The notes under the pieces were generated by a model. The model saw nothing but the letters and a program-made list of their open reading frames with translations. It made no database searches and was not told the DNA's origin. Shown here one piece after another: positions 19,136 to 31,511 of a stretch of 64,000 nt of DNA. This DNA comes from Prostheceraeus crozeri. Taxonomy: Eukaryota; Platyhelminthes; Polycladida; Euryleptidae. Positions within the stretch are counted from its first letter, which is position 1. Every line of letters begins with the position of its first letter. The stretch lies in NCBI GenBank assembly GCA_907163375.1, contig CAJQUW010001866.1, forward strand, positions 186,001-250,000. Direction: 5' to 3'. A program made the translations under genes and the position numbers.

Positions 19136-19390
19136 ATGACATTATTGACTTCCTTAACGGGGGTGGTACGAAGCGCAAGTCGGACAATAATGCTACCTCC
19201 AAACGCAAGTCAAGGAAAGAGAATTGCTAATCCTTTCCTAACTCTACCCTATGACAATTCGCTTATGTGCTTTGAGTGTCGTAGACGTGGTCTTATTAGA
19301 TACATTTTACTTCTTCGTTGCCATCATATCATTTGTGTATTTTGTCGTGAAAAGCATCGATGTAATTCTTCATTTTGTAATATGTTATAG
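19136..19390 (+). CDS. Cys/His-rich frame upstream of the exonuclease-like gene, left arm
   Basis: The C-terminal part MCFECRRRG, LLLRCHHIICVFCREKHRC has paired cysteines and histidines spaced like a RING or zinc-ribbon core. An overlapping frame in the same DNA (19135-19231) reads DDIIDFLNGGGTKRKSDN, with a basic nuclear-localisation-like KRKS. It lies in the same orientation just before the exonuclease-like frame and may be an exon of the same gene. Confidence 0.4.
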   Translation: MTLLTSLTGVVRSASRTIMLPPNASQGKRIANPFLTLPYDNSLMCFECRRRGLIRYILLLRCHHIICVFCREKHRCNSSFCNML

Positions 19391-19442
19391 AACGCTTCCT
19401 TAGATGTGTAAATTTCCGTTTTAGGCTTCTATCATCATTTTT

Positions 19443-19973
19443 ATGGATTGTGAGGGTGAACCTGTACAGGAGCTCAGTGCTATTGCTATGAACAATTGGA
19501 CATATCAGATTGTTAGTGTCTATCATCAACATGCCAACTGCGATCCCAATGTTGATCAATGGGCGAGAAAACACATTCATGGACTTAATCTGAAATATTT
19601 GCAAGACTATGGCTTTTCTTGTGAGAGTGCTCTTCTTATTGACTTTAAACGATGGTTAGCTGCTTTCAATGTTATACGCATCTTTTGTATTAATCCTGGT
19701 AAGGAGAGGAAAGTATTTCCCAATCTAATCATTGATGATATTTTGCTCCCGCCTTGGGATAGTAGAGTGAATCAACATTATCATGAAGTCACGAAACGTT
19801 TTAAGGATTTGTGTGTTCCTATTTTGTCTGTTCGTTGTAGTAGCTACGTTCATAACCAATGCTTCTTTCCTCCTTACCTCAACACTGCCAAAGTCCTGTA
19901 TGGTTATCATTGCTCGCTGTATGATAGTTACCAGCTGTGTCTATTTTATCTCTTTCAAACCATTGATTTATAA
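19443..19973 (+). CDS. DEDDh 3'-5' exonuclease-like protein, left arm
   Basis: Just upstream of the ATG, the frame is open from an acceptor-like TTTTAG at 19424 and encodes a hydrophobic strand, so the region reads IIIFMDCEGEPVQELSAI. That is a beta strand followed by D-x-E, exonuclease motif I. Near the C-terminus HCSLYDSYQLCLFYL supplies the H and D of motif III (H-x4-D). Between them lie WARKHIHGLNLKYLQDYGF and LIDFKRWLAAFNVIRIF. This matches a family of invertebrate predicted RNase H-fold nucleases as I remember it. Motif II is not obvious. Such an enzyme could trim 3' ends during replication or recombination. The gene points to the palindrome centre and is followed by the AATAAA array. 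Confidence 0.55.
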   Translation: MDCEGEPVQELSAIAMNNWTYQIVSVYHQHANCDPNVDQWARKHIHGLNLKYLQDYGFSCESALLIDFKRWLAAFNVIRIFCINPGKERKVFPNLIIDDILLPPWDSRVNQHYHEVTKRFKDLCVPILSVRCSSYVHNQCFFPPYLNTAKVLYGYHCSLYDSYQLCLFYLFQTIDL

Positions 19974-20099
19974 TGCATGCTTGTTACCGTTATTCAATAA
20001 ATGTTACTATGAGAAGAGTTATTGTTTTCATGCAATGAATGGGTTAGATAAAGGGCGATCATGTCTTTCTCAAACGACTGTGGAACATTGATTTCCATG

Positions 20100-23000
20100 A
20101 TGAAGATTTAAACAGTTAGATTCGATGACGAATAAGATTTACTAGTTTGCAAGTTAGACTAAGCGTTCTATTATTTGTAAATGAAAGATATAGTTTCAAC
20201 AGTGTGTACGTTAGAAATAAAGTTTTATCTGTTTGTAAAATGAGATTGTAGGATTTACTAGTTTGCAAGTTAGACTAAGCGTTCTACTATTTGTAAATGA
20301 AAGATATAGTTTCAATAGTTTACAGATTACAAAATAAAGTTTCAATAGTGTTTATGTTAAAAATAAAGTTTAAGCTGTTTGTATGTTAGAAATAGAATAA
20401 AGTTTCAACAGTTTGTCGATTAAAAATAAAGTTTCAACAGTGTGTACGTTAGAAATAAAGTTTTATCTGTTTGTAAATGAGATTGTAGGATTTACTAGTT
20501 TACAAGTTAAGAATAAAGTTCTATCTACTTGTATGTCAGAAATGAAATAAAGTTTCACCAGTTTAAAAGTTAAGAATAAAGTTTCAATAGTGTGTATGTT
20601 AAGAATAAAGTTCTGTCTGTTTATATGTTAGAAATGAAATGAAGTTTCGCCAGTTTACAAGTTAAGAATAAATTTTATCTGCTTGTATGTTAGAAATGAA
20701 ATAAAGTTTCAATAGTGTGTACGTTAGAAATAAAGTTTCAATAGTGTGTATGTTAAGAATAAAGTTTTATCTGTTTGTATGTTAGAAATAAAATGAAGTT
20801 TCGCCAGTTTACAAGTTAAGAATAAATTTTATCTGCTTGTATGTTAGAAATGAAATAAAGTTTCACCAGTTTACAAGTTAAAAATAAAGTTTCAATAGTT
20901 TGCAAGTTAAAACTAATGTTTCAATAGTGCGTATGTTAAGAATAAAGTTTTATCTGTTTGTATGTTAGAAATAAAATGAAGTTTCACCAGTTTACAAGTT
21001 AAGAATAAATTTTATCTGCTTGTATGTTAGAATTAAAACAAAGTTTCACCAGTTTACAAGTTAAAAAATAAAGTTTCAATAGTGTGTACGTTAGAAATAA
21101 AGTTTCAATAGCGTGTATGTTAAGAATAAAGTTTCAGATGAAAATAAAGTTTCAAAAGTGTATATGATGGAAATAAAGTTTAAGCGCTTTGTGCGTTAGA
21201 AATAAAGTTTCAGCCGTTTACAAGTTAAAAATAAAGTTTCAACAGTGTGTACGTTAAGAATAAAGTTCTATCTGTTTATATGTTAGAAACAAAATAAGAA
21301 TGAAGGTTCACCAGTTTACAAGTTAAGAATAAAGTTTTATCTGTTTGTATGTTAGAAATAAAACAAAGTTTCAACCGTTTACAAGTTAAAAATAAAGTTT
21401 CAGATGAAAATAAAGTTTCAATAGTGTGTATGATGGAAATAAAGTTTAAGCGCTTTGTGCGTTAGAAATAAAGTTTCAGCCGTTTACAAGTTAAAAATAA
21501 AGTTTCAACAGTGTCTACGTTAAGAATAAAGTTCTATCTGTTTATATGTTAGAAATAAAAACGAAGGTTCACCAGTTTACAAGTTAAGAATAAAGTTTTA
21601 TCTGCTTGCATGTCAGAAGTGAAATAAAGTTTCACCAGTTTAAAAGTTAAGAATAAAGTTTCAATAGTGTGTATGTTGAGAATAAAGTTCTATCTGTTTA
21701 TATGTTAGAAATAAAATGAAGTTTCACCAGTTTACAAGTTAAGAATAAATTTTATCTGCTTGTATGTTAGAAATAAAATAAAGTTTCACCAGTTTACAAG
21801 TTAAAAAATAAAGTTTCAATAGTGTGTACGTTAGAAATAAAGTTTCAATAGTGTGTATGTTAAGAATAAAGTTTTATCTGTTTGTATGTTAGAAATAAAA
21901 CAAAGTTTCAACCGTTAACAAGTTAAAAATAAAGTTTCAGATTAAAATAAAGTTTCAATAGTGTGTATGATGGAAATAAATTTTAAGCGCTTTGTGCGTT
22001 AGAAATAAAGTTTCAGCCGCCTACAAGTTAAAAATAAAGTTTCAATAGTCTGCATGTTAAGAATAAAGTTCTATCTGTTTATATGTTAGAAATAAAATGA
22101 AGGTTCACCAGTTTACAAGTTAAGAATAAATTTTATCTGCTTGTATGTTAGAATTAAAACAAAGTTTCACCAGTTTACAAGTTAAAAAATAAAGTTTCAA
22201 TAGTGTGTACGTTAGAAATAAAGTTTCAATAGCGTGTATGTTAAGAATAAAGTTTTATCTGTTCGTATGTTAGAAATAAAATGAAGGTTCATCAGTTTAC
22301 AAGTTAATAATAAAGTTTCACCAGTTTAAAAGTTAAGAATAAAGTTTCAATAGTGTGTATGTTAAGAATAAAGTTCTGTCTGTTTATATGTTAGAAATAA
22401 AATGAAGTTTCGCCAGTTTACAAGTTAAGAATAAATTTTATCTGCTTGTATGTTAGAAATGAAATAAAGTCTCACCAGTTTACAAGTTAAAAATAAAGTT
22501 TCAATAGTTTGCAAGTTAAAACTAATGTTTCAATAGTGCGTATGTTAAGAATAAAGTTTTATCTGTTTGTATGTTGGAAATAAAATGAAGCTTCGCCAGT
22601 TTACAAGTTAAGAATAAAGTTTTATCAGCTTGTATGTTAGAAATAAAATGAAGTTTCACCAGTTTACAAATTAAAAATAAAGTTTCAATGGTGTGTACAT
22701 TAGTAATAAAGTTTCAACCGTTTACAAGTTAAAAATAAAGTTTCAACAGTGTCTATGTTAGAAATAAAGTTTTATCTGTTTGTAAAATACGATCGTAGGA
22801 TTTACTAGTTTGCAAGTTAGACTCAGCATTCTACTAGTTGTAAATGAAAATATCGTTTCAACAGTTTACAGATTAAAATAAAGTTTCAATAGTGTGTATG
22901 ATGGAAATAAAGTTTAAGCGCTTTGTGCGTTAGAAATAAAGTTTCAACAGTTTACAAGTTGAAAAATAAAGTTTCAACAGTGTATACGTTAGAAATAAAT
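20100..23000 (+). repeat. ~30-bp tandem array with an AATAAA signal in nearly every unit, left arm
   Basis: About 2.9 kb of degenerate units of the forms AATAAAGTTTCAATAGTGTG, AATAAAGTTTTATCTGTTTG and AATGAAGTTTCACCAGTTTA, joined by TATGTTAG or ACAAGTTAAG. AATAAA on the plus strand recurs nearly every unit, dozens of times. Blocks of several units recur as larger copies, so the array expanded by block duplication. It lies downstream of the exonuclease-like gene. Confidence 0.92.
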
Positions 23001-23445
23001 GAAAGTAAGAACTTCATCGTATGAGTATTCAAACCATGTTTTGTAAATCAAATGTGTATAGTCCTGACATGATAGAATCAAATGAACTTGACAAACGCGT
23101 TTGTCAAGCTTGATTCTATCATGTCAGGACTATACACATTTGATTTACAAAACATGGTTTGAATACTCATACGATGAAGTTCTTACTTTCATTTATTTCT
23201 AACGTACACACTGTTGAAACTTTATTTTTCAACTTGTAAACTGGCGAAACTTTATTTTGTTTCTAACATATAAACAGCTAAAACTTTATTTCTAACGTAC
23301 ACACTGTTGAAACTTTATTTTTAACTTGTAAACGGCTGAAACTTTATTTCTAACACGATTCTATCATGTCAGGACTACACACATTTGATTTACAAAACAT
23401 GCTTTGAATACTCATACGATGAAGTTCTTACTTTCATTTATTTCT
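23001..23445. repeat. centre of the palindrome
   Basis: The tightest symmetry point is ACAAACGCGTTTGT (23091-23104). Around it a ~95-base segment with TTCATCGTATGAGTATTC and CCTGACATGATAGAATC occurs forward at about 23005-23080, inverted at 23106-23195, and inverted again with differences at about 23350-23440. The two sides of the tight centre differ by a few bases (AATCAAATGAACTTG against AATCAAGCTTG), so it is not a perfect hairpin. Confidence 0.85.
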
Positions 23446-26400
23446 AACGTATACACTGTTGAAACTTTATTTTTCAACTTGTAAACTGTTGAAACTTTAT
23501 TTCTAACGCACAAAGCGCTTAAACTTTATTTCCATCATACACACTATTGAAACTTTATTTTAATCTGTAAACTGTTGAAACGATATTTTCATTTACAACT
23601 AGTAGAATGCTGAGTCTAACTTGCAAACTAGTAAATCCTACGATCGTATTTTACAAACAGATAAAACTTTATTTCTAACATAGACACTGTTGAAACTTTA
23701 TTTTTAACTTGTAAACGGTTGAAACTTTATTACTAATGTACACACTATTGAAACTTTATTTTTAATTTGTAAACTGGTGAAACTTCATTTTATTTCTAAC
23801 ATACAAGCTGATAAAACTTTATTCTTAACTTGTAAACTGGCGAAGCTTCATTTTATTTCCAACATACAAACAGATAAAACTTTATTCTTAACATACGCAC
23901 TATTGAAACATTAGTTTTAACTTGCAAACTATTGAAACTTTATTTTTAACTTGTAAACTGGTGAGACTTTATTTCATTTCTAACATACAAGCAGATAAAA
24001 TTTATTCTTAACTTGTAAACTGGCGAAACTTCATTTTATTTCTAACATATAAACAGACAGAACTTTATTCTTAACATACACACTATTGAAACTTTATTCT
24101 TAACTTTTAAACTGGTGAAACTTTATTATTAACTTGTAAACTGATGAACCTTCATTTTATTTCTAACATACGAACAGATAAAACTTTATTCTTAACATAC
24201 ACGCTATTGAAACTTTATTTCTAACGTACACACTATTGAAACTTTATTTTTTAACTTGTAAACTGGTGAAACTTTGTTTTAATTCTAACATACAAGCAGA
24301 TAAAATTTATTCTTAACTTGTAAACTGGTGAACCTTCATTTTATTTCTAACATATAAACAGATAGAACTTTATTCTTAACATGCAGACTATTGAAACTTT
24401 ATTTTTAACTTGTAGGCGGCTGAAACTTTATTTCTAACGCACAAAGCGCTTAAAATTTATTTCCATCATACACACTATTGAAACTTTATTTTAATCTGAA
24501 ACTTTATTTTTAACTTGTTAACGGTTGAAACTTTGTTTTATTTCTAACATACAAACAGATAAAACTTTATTCTTAACATACACACTATTGAAACTTTATT
24601 TCTAACGTACACACTATTGAAACTTTATTTTTTAACTTGTAAACTGGTGAAACTTTATTTTATTTCTAACATACAAGCAGATAAAATTTATTCTTAACTT
24701 GTAAACTGGTGAAACTTCATTTTATTTCTAACATATAAACAGATAGAACTTTATTCTCAACATACACACTATTGAAACTTTATTCTTAACTTTTAAACTG
24801 GTGAAACTTTATTTCACTTCTGACATGCAAGCAGATAAAACTTTATTCTTAACTTGTAAACTGGTGAACCTTCGTTTTTATTTCTAACATACAAACAGAT
24901 AGAACTTTATTCTTAACATATACACTATTGAAACTTTATTTCTAACGTACTCTTATTTCTAACATATAAACAGATAGAACTTTATTCTTAACGTAGACAC
25001 TGTTGAAACTTTATTTTTAACTTGTAAACGGCTGAAACTTTATTTCTAACGCACAAAGCGCTTAAACTTTATTTCCATCATACACACTATTGAAACTTTA
25101 TTTTCATCTGAAACTTTATTTTTAACTTGTAAACGGTTGAAACTTTGTTTTATTTCTAACATACAAACAGATAAAACTTTATTCTTAACTTGTAAACTGG
25201 TGAACCTTCATTCTTATTTTGTTTCTAACATATAAACAGATAGAACTTTATTCTTAACGTACACACTGTTGAAACTTTATTTTTAACTTGTAAACGGCTG
25301 AAACTTTATTTCTAACGCACAAAGCGCTTAAACTTTATTTCCATCATATACACTTTTGAAACTTTATTTTCATCTGAAACTTTATTCTTAACATACACGC
25401 TATTGAAACTTTATTTCTAACGTACACACTATTGAAACTTTATTTTTTAACTTGTAAACTGGTGAAACTTTGTTTTAATTCTAACATACAAGCAGATAAA
25501 ATTTATTCTTAACTTGTAAACTGGTGAAACTTCATTTTATTTCTAACATACAAACAGATAAAACTTTATTCTTAACATACGCACTATTGAAACATTAGTT
25601 TTAACTTGCAAACTATTGAAACTTTATTTTTAACTTGTAAACTGGTGAAACTTTATTTCATTTCTAACATACAAGCAGATAAAATTTATTCTTAACTTGT
25701 AAACTGGCGAAACTTCATTTTATTTCTAACATACAAACAGATAAAACTTTATTCTTAACATACACACTATTGAAACTTTATTTCTAACGTACACACTATT
25801 GAAACTTTATTTCATTTCTAACATACAAGCAGATAAAATTTATTCTTAACTTGTAAACTGGCGAAACTTCATTTCATTTCTAACATATAAACAGACAGAA
25901 CTTTATTCTTAACATACACACTATTGAAACTTTATTCTTAACTTTTAAACTGGTGAAACTTTATTTCATTTCTGACATACAAGTAGATAGAACTTTATTC
26001 TTAACTTGTAAACTAGTAAATCCTACAATCTCATTTACAAACAGATAAAACTTTATTTCTAACGTACACACTGTTGAAACTTTATTTTTAATCGACAAAC
26101 TGTTGAAACTTTATTCTATTTCTAACATACAAACAGCTTAAACTTTATTTTTAACATAAACACTATTGAAACTTTATTTTGTAATCTGTAAACTATTGAA
26201 ACTATATCTTTCATTTACAAATAGTAGAACGCTTAGTCTAACTTGCAAACTAGTAAATCCTACAATCTCATTTTACAAACAGATAAAACTTTATTTCTAA
26301 CGTACACACTGTTGAAACTATATCTTTCATTTACAAATAATAGAACGCTTAGTCTAACTTGCAAACTAGTAAATCTTATTCGTCATCGAATCTAACTGTT
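23205..26400 (-). repeat. AATAAA array, right arm
   Basis: Mirror of 20100-23000 and about 300 bases longer, with AATAAA now on the minus strand. Together the two arrays separate the two exonuclease-like genes, which are transcribed toward each other. Confidence 0.92.
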
Positions 26401-26537
26401 CAAATCTTCATCATGGAAATCAATGTTCCACAGTCGTTTGAGAAAGACATGATCGCCCTTTATCTAACCCATTCATTGCATGAAAACAATAACTCTTCTC
26501 ATAGTAACATTTATTGAATAACGGTAACAAGCATGCA

Positions 26538-27068
26538 TTATAAATCAATGGTTTGAAAGAGATAAAATAGACACAGCTGGTAACTATCATACAGCGAGCA
26601 ATGATAACCATACAGGACTTTGGCAGTGTTGAGGTAAGGAGGAAAGAAGCATTGGTTATGAACGTAGCTACTACAACGAACAGACAAAATAGGAACACAC
26701 AAATCCTTAAAACGTTTCGTGACTTCATGATAATGTTGATTCACTCTACTATCCCAAGGCGGGAGCAAAATATCATCAATGATTAGATTGGGAAATACTT
26801 TCCTCTCCTTACCAGGATTAATACAAAAGATGCGTATAACATTGAAAGCAGCTAACCATCGTTTAAAGTCAATAAGAAGAGCACTCTCACAAGAAAAGCC
26901 ATAGTCTTGCAAATATTTCAGATTAAGTCCATGAATGTGTTTTCTCGCCCATTGATCAACATTGGGATCGCAGTTGGCATGTTGATGATAGACACTAACA
27001 ATCTGATATGTCCAATTGTTCATAGCAATAGCACTGAGCTCCTGTACAGGTTCACCCTCACAATCCAT
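26538..27068 (-). CDS. DEDDh exonuclease-like protein, right arm
   Basis: Mirror of 19443-19973, with the same 176-residue product. See that entry for motifs. Confidence 0.55.
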   Translation of the reverse strand: MDCEGEPVQELSAIAMNNWTYQIVSVYHQHANCDPNVDQWARKHIHGLNLKYLQDYGFSCESALLIDFKRWLAAFNVIRIFCINPGKERKVFPNLIIDDILLPPWDSRVNQHYHEVTKRFKDLCVPILSVRCSSYVHNQCFFPPYLNTAKVLYGYHCSLYDSYQLCLFYLFQTIDL

Positions 27069-27120
27069 AAAAATGATGATAGAAGCCTAAAACGGAAATT
27101 TACACATCTAAGGAAGCGTT

Positions 27121-27375
27121 CTATAACATATTACAAAATGAAGAATTACATCGATGCTTTTCACGACAAAATACACAAATGATATGATGGCAACGAAGAA
27201 GTAAAATGTATCTAATAAGACCACGTCTACGACACTCAAAGCACATAAGCGAATTGTCATAGGGTAGAGTTAGGAAAGGATTAGCAATTCTCTTTCCTTG
27301 ACTTGCGTTTGGAGGTAGCATTATTGTCCGACTTGCGCTTCGTACCACCCCCCGTTAAGGAAGTCAATAATGTCA
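27121..27375 (-). CDS. Cys/His-rich frame, right arm
   Basis: Mirror of 19136-19390, with the same CFECRRRG and RCHHIICVFC segments. Confidence 0.35.
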
Positions 27376-27380
27376 TCTAC

Positions 27381-28166
27381 GTTGGGTGGCTTTGGAATAT
27401 ATAGGATGGATTCAGTGTATATCGAGAGAGACTATTTTGTTATCCTTGTGCTGACCATAATATAGCCCATTCACTTTGAAAATGATATCCCAAAGAGAGA
27501 ATGTGCGTCCATCACTTGTATGATTCAACGATGGAATGATTCTCACTGTGGAAGGCTTGATTCTCATTAGACAACAATTCTCATTGGAGAATAGAATACA
27601 TTTAGTAAAGCTGGCACGCTAACGAGTGTGACTGCAGAAACATTTCTTCAACGTTCGCTACGTTTCACAACAACCTGTCAAAGACTTCTTACAAAACTTA
27701 TTTCAACATTTGCATTTAAGCGAACATCTGCTTCACATATTCTACACGAACGGTTAACGCATGTAATATAAAACCCTAAATCCAACCGTACAGGAGCCTA
27801 GCCTTGGATTATGAACTTTACAATCCATGCGATTCAATGTCATGGAACTAGCTCTCATACACTCAACGTGTGTGACAACATCTGGTTTTATAAAACATTC
27901 AACGCTGACTATAAGACCTTGTGTGAAACAATCTACACAGCGCAGTAAAACTTTCTAGCGCTGTGATGGACACTGTTTTCATATAACATTCTAAACTCGC
28001 AGTCTTACTGCAGTAGAAAACTGCTTTTACTAAACCTGATGAAGCTAATCTAACAGTCATGAAGTTTGAATTTCTAATAGGGAAACATTTGGCAACTGTC
28101 TCCAATAAAACTTTCTAACGCTGTGAAAGTAAGTTACAAGACAATCTACACTGTGCAGTAAATAAA
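27381..28166. other. right-arm spacer, no clear gene
   Basis: Mirror of 18346-19130. Nothing further recognised. Confidence 0.4.
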
Positions 28167-28697
28167 ACCTTCTAAAACTTTCTAGTGCTGTGATGAGTTC
28201 GGTCAATCATATAACGTCAATGATCAAACTTTATTTTCACAAACGTGCGTCGCGGTAAATTATTTGACTACACTAACGCTTACATTTCATGACATGTGTG
28301 TTTCATAAAACGTCATGATCAAACTTTTCTAACTATACATCAACCTGTGTTGCAGTAAAACTTTTACAAACAATGATACACTTTCTAACGACACTCACGA
28401 ATACAACTTCGATGATCAGACTTTACTTTCTCAAACGGGTGTCACAGTAAAATTATTTGACTACACTAACTTTGCAAACCATGATGCACTTTCTGACTAG
28501 ACTTACAAATAAAACGTTAATGATCAAACTTTCTAACTATACATCAACCTGTGTTGCAATAAAACTTTTGTACAACATGATAAAGTTTCTGACTAGACTT
28601 ACGAATACAACGTTGATGATCAAACTTTTCTAACTATACATCAACCTGTGTTGCAGTAAAACTTTTACAAACCATGATACACTTTCTAACGACACTC
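28167..28697. repeat. degenerate ~100-bp repeats, right arm
   Basis: Mirror of 17815-18345. Confidence 0.7.
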
Positions 28698-28704
28698 ACG
28701 AATA

Positions 28705-28920
28705 GTGATGGAGACCGCCAGCACCAAATTCCTCCACCAATTATGGGAATGGTACACCCCTAACTCCCAGCCACGAACTATAGCGGAGTGGGAGTACATC
28801 GACAAAGTGAGGCTCGCGGTAGAAGAACGATTGAAGCAAGTGAACTGTTTTTGTGATCTATGTGAAGCCAGACTCTGGGATGATATTGACGATGAAGACC
28901 TTTTGAAATACATGCCATAA
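28705..28920 (+). CDS. small acidic protein (LWEWYTPNSQPRT), right arm
   Basis: Mirror of 17592-17807, with the same product. It is collinear with 59690-59902 of the other Polinton. Confidence 0.55.
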   Translation: MMETASTKFLHQLWEWYTPNSQPRTIAEWEYIDKVRLAVEERLKQVNCFCDLCEARLWDDIDDEDLLKYMP

Positions 28921-29064
28921 TAAATTTTTATTTCATATTATCTTTGCTTTCATACTGACTTACTTGAATGGGGCTTCAGTGGATGATTTAACCATGTATA
29001 CTTTTTCATTTGGAAATAGTAGCACACTTAGTTTAACTTGCAATTCTTATAACATTTCATATGG

Positions 29065-29265
29065 ATGATAATGGTAGGTGAAATAGTGTTAGATAAAATT
29101 AAGATAGCTTACACTTCTGATACAGGGATAGCAATCGACTGCGATCCATGTGTAAAGAGCTTGTTAGACTACGGAAGAGAGAAGTGTGTTATGTTGCGTG
29201 TGGCGCGTGAGTGTCCTCCCATTTCATTCCATTCATCAATTCGTCTCATTGATAGAGACAGGTAG
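29065..29265 (+). CDS. small conserved frame (IDCDPCVKSLLDYG), right arm
   Basis: Mirror of 17247-17447. It is collinear with 60050-60247. Confidence 0.45.
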   Translation: MIMVGEIVLDKIKIAYTSDTGIAIDCDPCVKSLLDYGREKCVMLRVARECPPISFHSSIRLIDRDR

Positions 29266-29286
29266 AACTCATGGTTCTCATAACGT

Positions 29287-29631
29287 ATGCAATGGTAAGT
29301 TTTAGGCAACCTTCGACAGTTGGCTAAATGTCGCCCTGGCGCGAATGCATACTACGTTGAGACAGAGGCAATCACTTGCAAACATGACGCAGAGAGGTTT
29401 AACAAGATTGACCATTGCCGAATGTCCCTTGCGGTATACATAGCTATGGGTTTCACCGCCGTCCTATACAGGAACGCCCGTCGAAAGGAAGTATTACACC
29501 GAACTTCATTTGCATTGTTACCTTCCCCTCTGTATCCATGCTTGAAAGCATGTCGTGGGCTTGGGACCACTTTAGCTACATTAGAAGGGGCCCTTAAGAG
29601 GACCTATGGTTCGTTCACGGGATTAGGTTAG
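29287..29631 (+). CDS. small conserved frame (KCRPGANAYYVE), right arm
   Basis: Mirror of 16881-17225. It is collinear with 60269-60508. Confidence 0.45.
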
Positions 29632-29708
29632 TGGGTCGACTCAAGAATTTTGTAAAAACTCTGAAAATAGAAAGGAAATTGAATTAGATTAGAATTAGAA
29701 AATATATT

Positions 29709-30857
29709 TTAAAGTAACTTACTCGGCTTCTTCTTTTTCACTTTTCTGACGATGAAGTCCTCCAATTGTCCGTCTATTTTCAAATTTAAATGGAGACACT
29801 TCACCCCCTCCCCCTCGTAGCACATTTGCGTTATATCAGGGTCATCTGTCATAGTGGGCACGTCGCAGATGTCGTTCTCGTAGAGGGGGAGGTGTACCTC
29901 ATAGCTCCTCTTCACTCCTCTCTTCAACAAACCACTCATTCTCTCACATTCACTCCCCAACTTCTCATTTATCGCCCTCACTTCATCCACATCCTTCGCA
30001 ATCACTCTCAATCTCTCACATTCAGCCTTCTGCTTCTTCAAAACACGCTTCAACTCATCACACTCAGACACCTTCGCCATCATCTCTTTCTTTTCCTCAG
30101 ACCAACGCTTCTCCGCCTCCATCATCATCACCATCTCCTCTTTCATCTGCTTTATCGCACTCACTTTCCCTTTCAACAACTCATTCTCCGCCAGCACTCT
30201 CTTATTCGTATTCTCCATCGCACTCATTCGATCCTTCATCTGATTGTATTCAAAGCAATCACTCGACCTCTGATCTTTCTGAGGCGATGAGGAGGCTTTT
30301 GGCTTTCCTAAGGTAACCTTGTCACCGAAAAGCCTCCTCATCGTCGCGTCCCGCTCTTCAACAATACTCTTCTTCTTCTGCATTACAACACCCCTCACCT
30401 CGCTCTCTTCCTCTTCACTACTCATCTCGCTCATAGCGAGATCGCGATCGAGGTCTGCATCAGTCACTACAGGCGCTACAGGTACTTTCTCAATCACCCT
30501 CACTACAGGCACTACAGGCGCTTTCTTAATTACCCTCTCTTCAGTCTCTTTCTCAACCGCAGCCTCAATTGTCTTCACCGCCTCATTCTCTTCATCCTCC
30601 AACAACAAACCCTCAAACCACGCCTTAAAATCGCTATCCGTAATCTTCCCCGACTCACACTCTTTATGCTTTTTATAAAAATCCTCCGCCGCCTCATCCT
30701 TCCCACACTCAACACGCTCAACTACGCACACTCTCTTCAACACACGCTTCTCATGTCCATCAAACGCCGCAACATGCTTTTTCAATTCAGTTCCGCGAGC
30801 AATTCTCCCACAGGAGCATTTCCCCACGAGGAATCGTACATTTTTCGAGGTAGTCAT
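29709..30857 (-). CDS. zinc-motif/coiled-coil protein, right arm
   Basis: Mirror of 15655-16803, with an identical predicted product. It is collinear with the diverged gene at 60765-61823. Long frames on the opposite strand here are shadows of its biased codon use. Confidence 0.7.
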   Translation of the reverse strand: MTTSKNVRFLVGKCSCGRIARGTELKKHVAAFDGHEKRVLKRVCVVERVECGKDEAAEDFYKKHKECESGKITDSDFKAWFEGLLLEDEENEAVKTIEAAVEKETEERVIKKAPVVPVVRVIEKVPVAPVVTDADLDRDLAMSEMSSEEEESEVRGVVMQKKKSIVEERDATMRRLFGDKVTLGKPKASSSPQKDQRSSDCFEYNQMKDRMSAMENTNKRVLAENELLKGKVSAIKQMKEEMVMMMEAEKRWSEEKKEMMAKVSECDELKRVLKKQKAECERLRVIAKDVDEVRAINEKLGSECERMSGLLKRGVKRSYEVHLPLYENDICDVPTMTDDPDITQMCYEGEGVKCLHLNLKIDGQLEDFIVRKVKKKKPSKLL

Positions 30858-30866
30858 AACGTGAAA

Positions 30867-31511
30867 CTGCAAGAAAAACAAAGTCGCTTGTTAGCAAACG
30901 AAATGATATTGTCTTACATGTAGTCGTCGAGGATAGACAAGTTAAGCTGATGAATCCGTTACAGGCATTACTCAGAGGGGATCTTATCCCAACTCCAAGG
31001 CCTCGGCCCACAAATCCAACCTCCGACGGACAGAGCGTGCGTCATATCACTGTGTTGGTATTCGGACCCCGATTTTGACATGAAAATCGGTGGAGTTATT
31101 TACATCAGGAAACAAGTCTCGAGCTGAAGCTCGCCTCGTACAACATTATAAATGCCTTAGTTGAATTCAGCAGGGTCGAAAACCCCAGAAAACCTCCAAA
31201 ACTAGTGAATTTAAATTTTTCAACTTTTTAGTACTACTTATGAAATTTTATAAGTAGTCTATCACTTAGGGCAGGTCAATAGCGACCGAACCTTTTTTGA
31301 ATCAAGTCAAACGGACTTGTAGAAGCAAAGTTACGAGCCTTTAAAATTTTGGAGTCTTTTATGGCCTGGAGACGAAGGCCATCTCCTGGCTAACCTCTAA
31401 GTCTGACGCCTTAGCTGATATCAGCAATGAAATTTTCTAAGTCGGTTTCTTTCAGAAACTCGGGATTTGGAATGTCCGAAGCTATCATCGGAGCTCAGAG
31501 AGACGACCTAC
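30867..31511 (-). other. leader intron of the coiled-coil gene, right arm
   Basis: Mirror of 15001-15645, bounded by the same splice signals. Confidence 0.55.

Noticed and set aside
20100-26400. CRISPR array
   Set aside because: The units are degenerate throughout, without unique spacers and constant repeats, and the context is eukaryotic.
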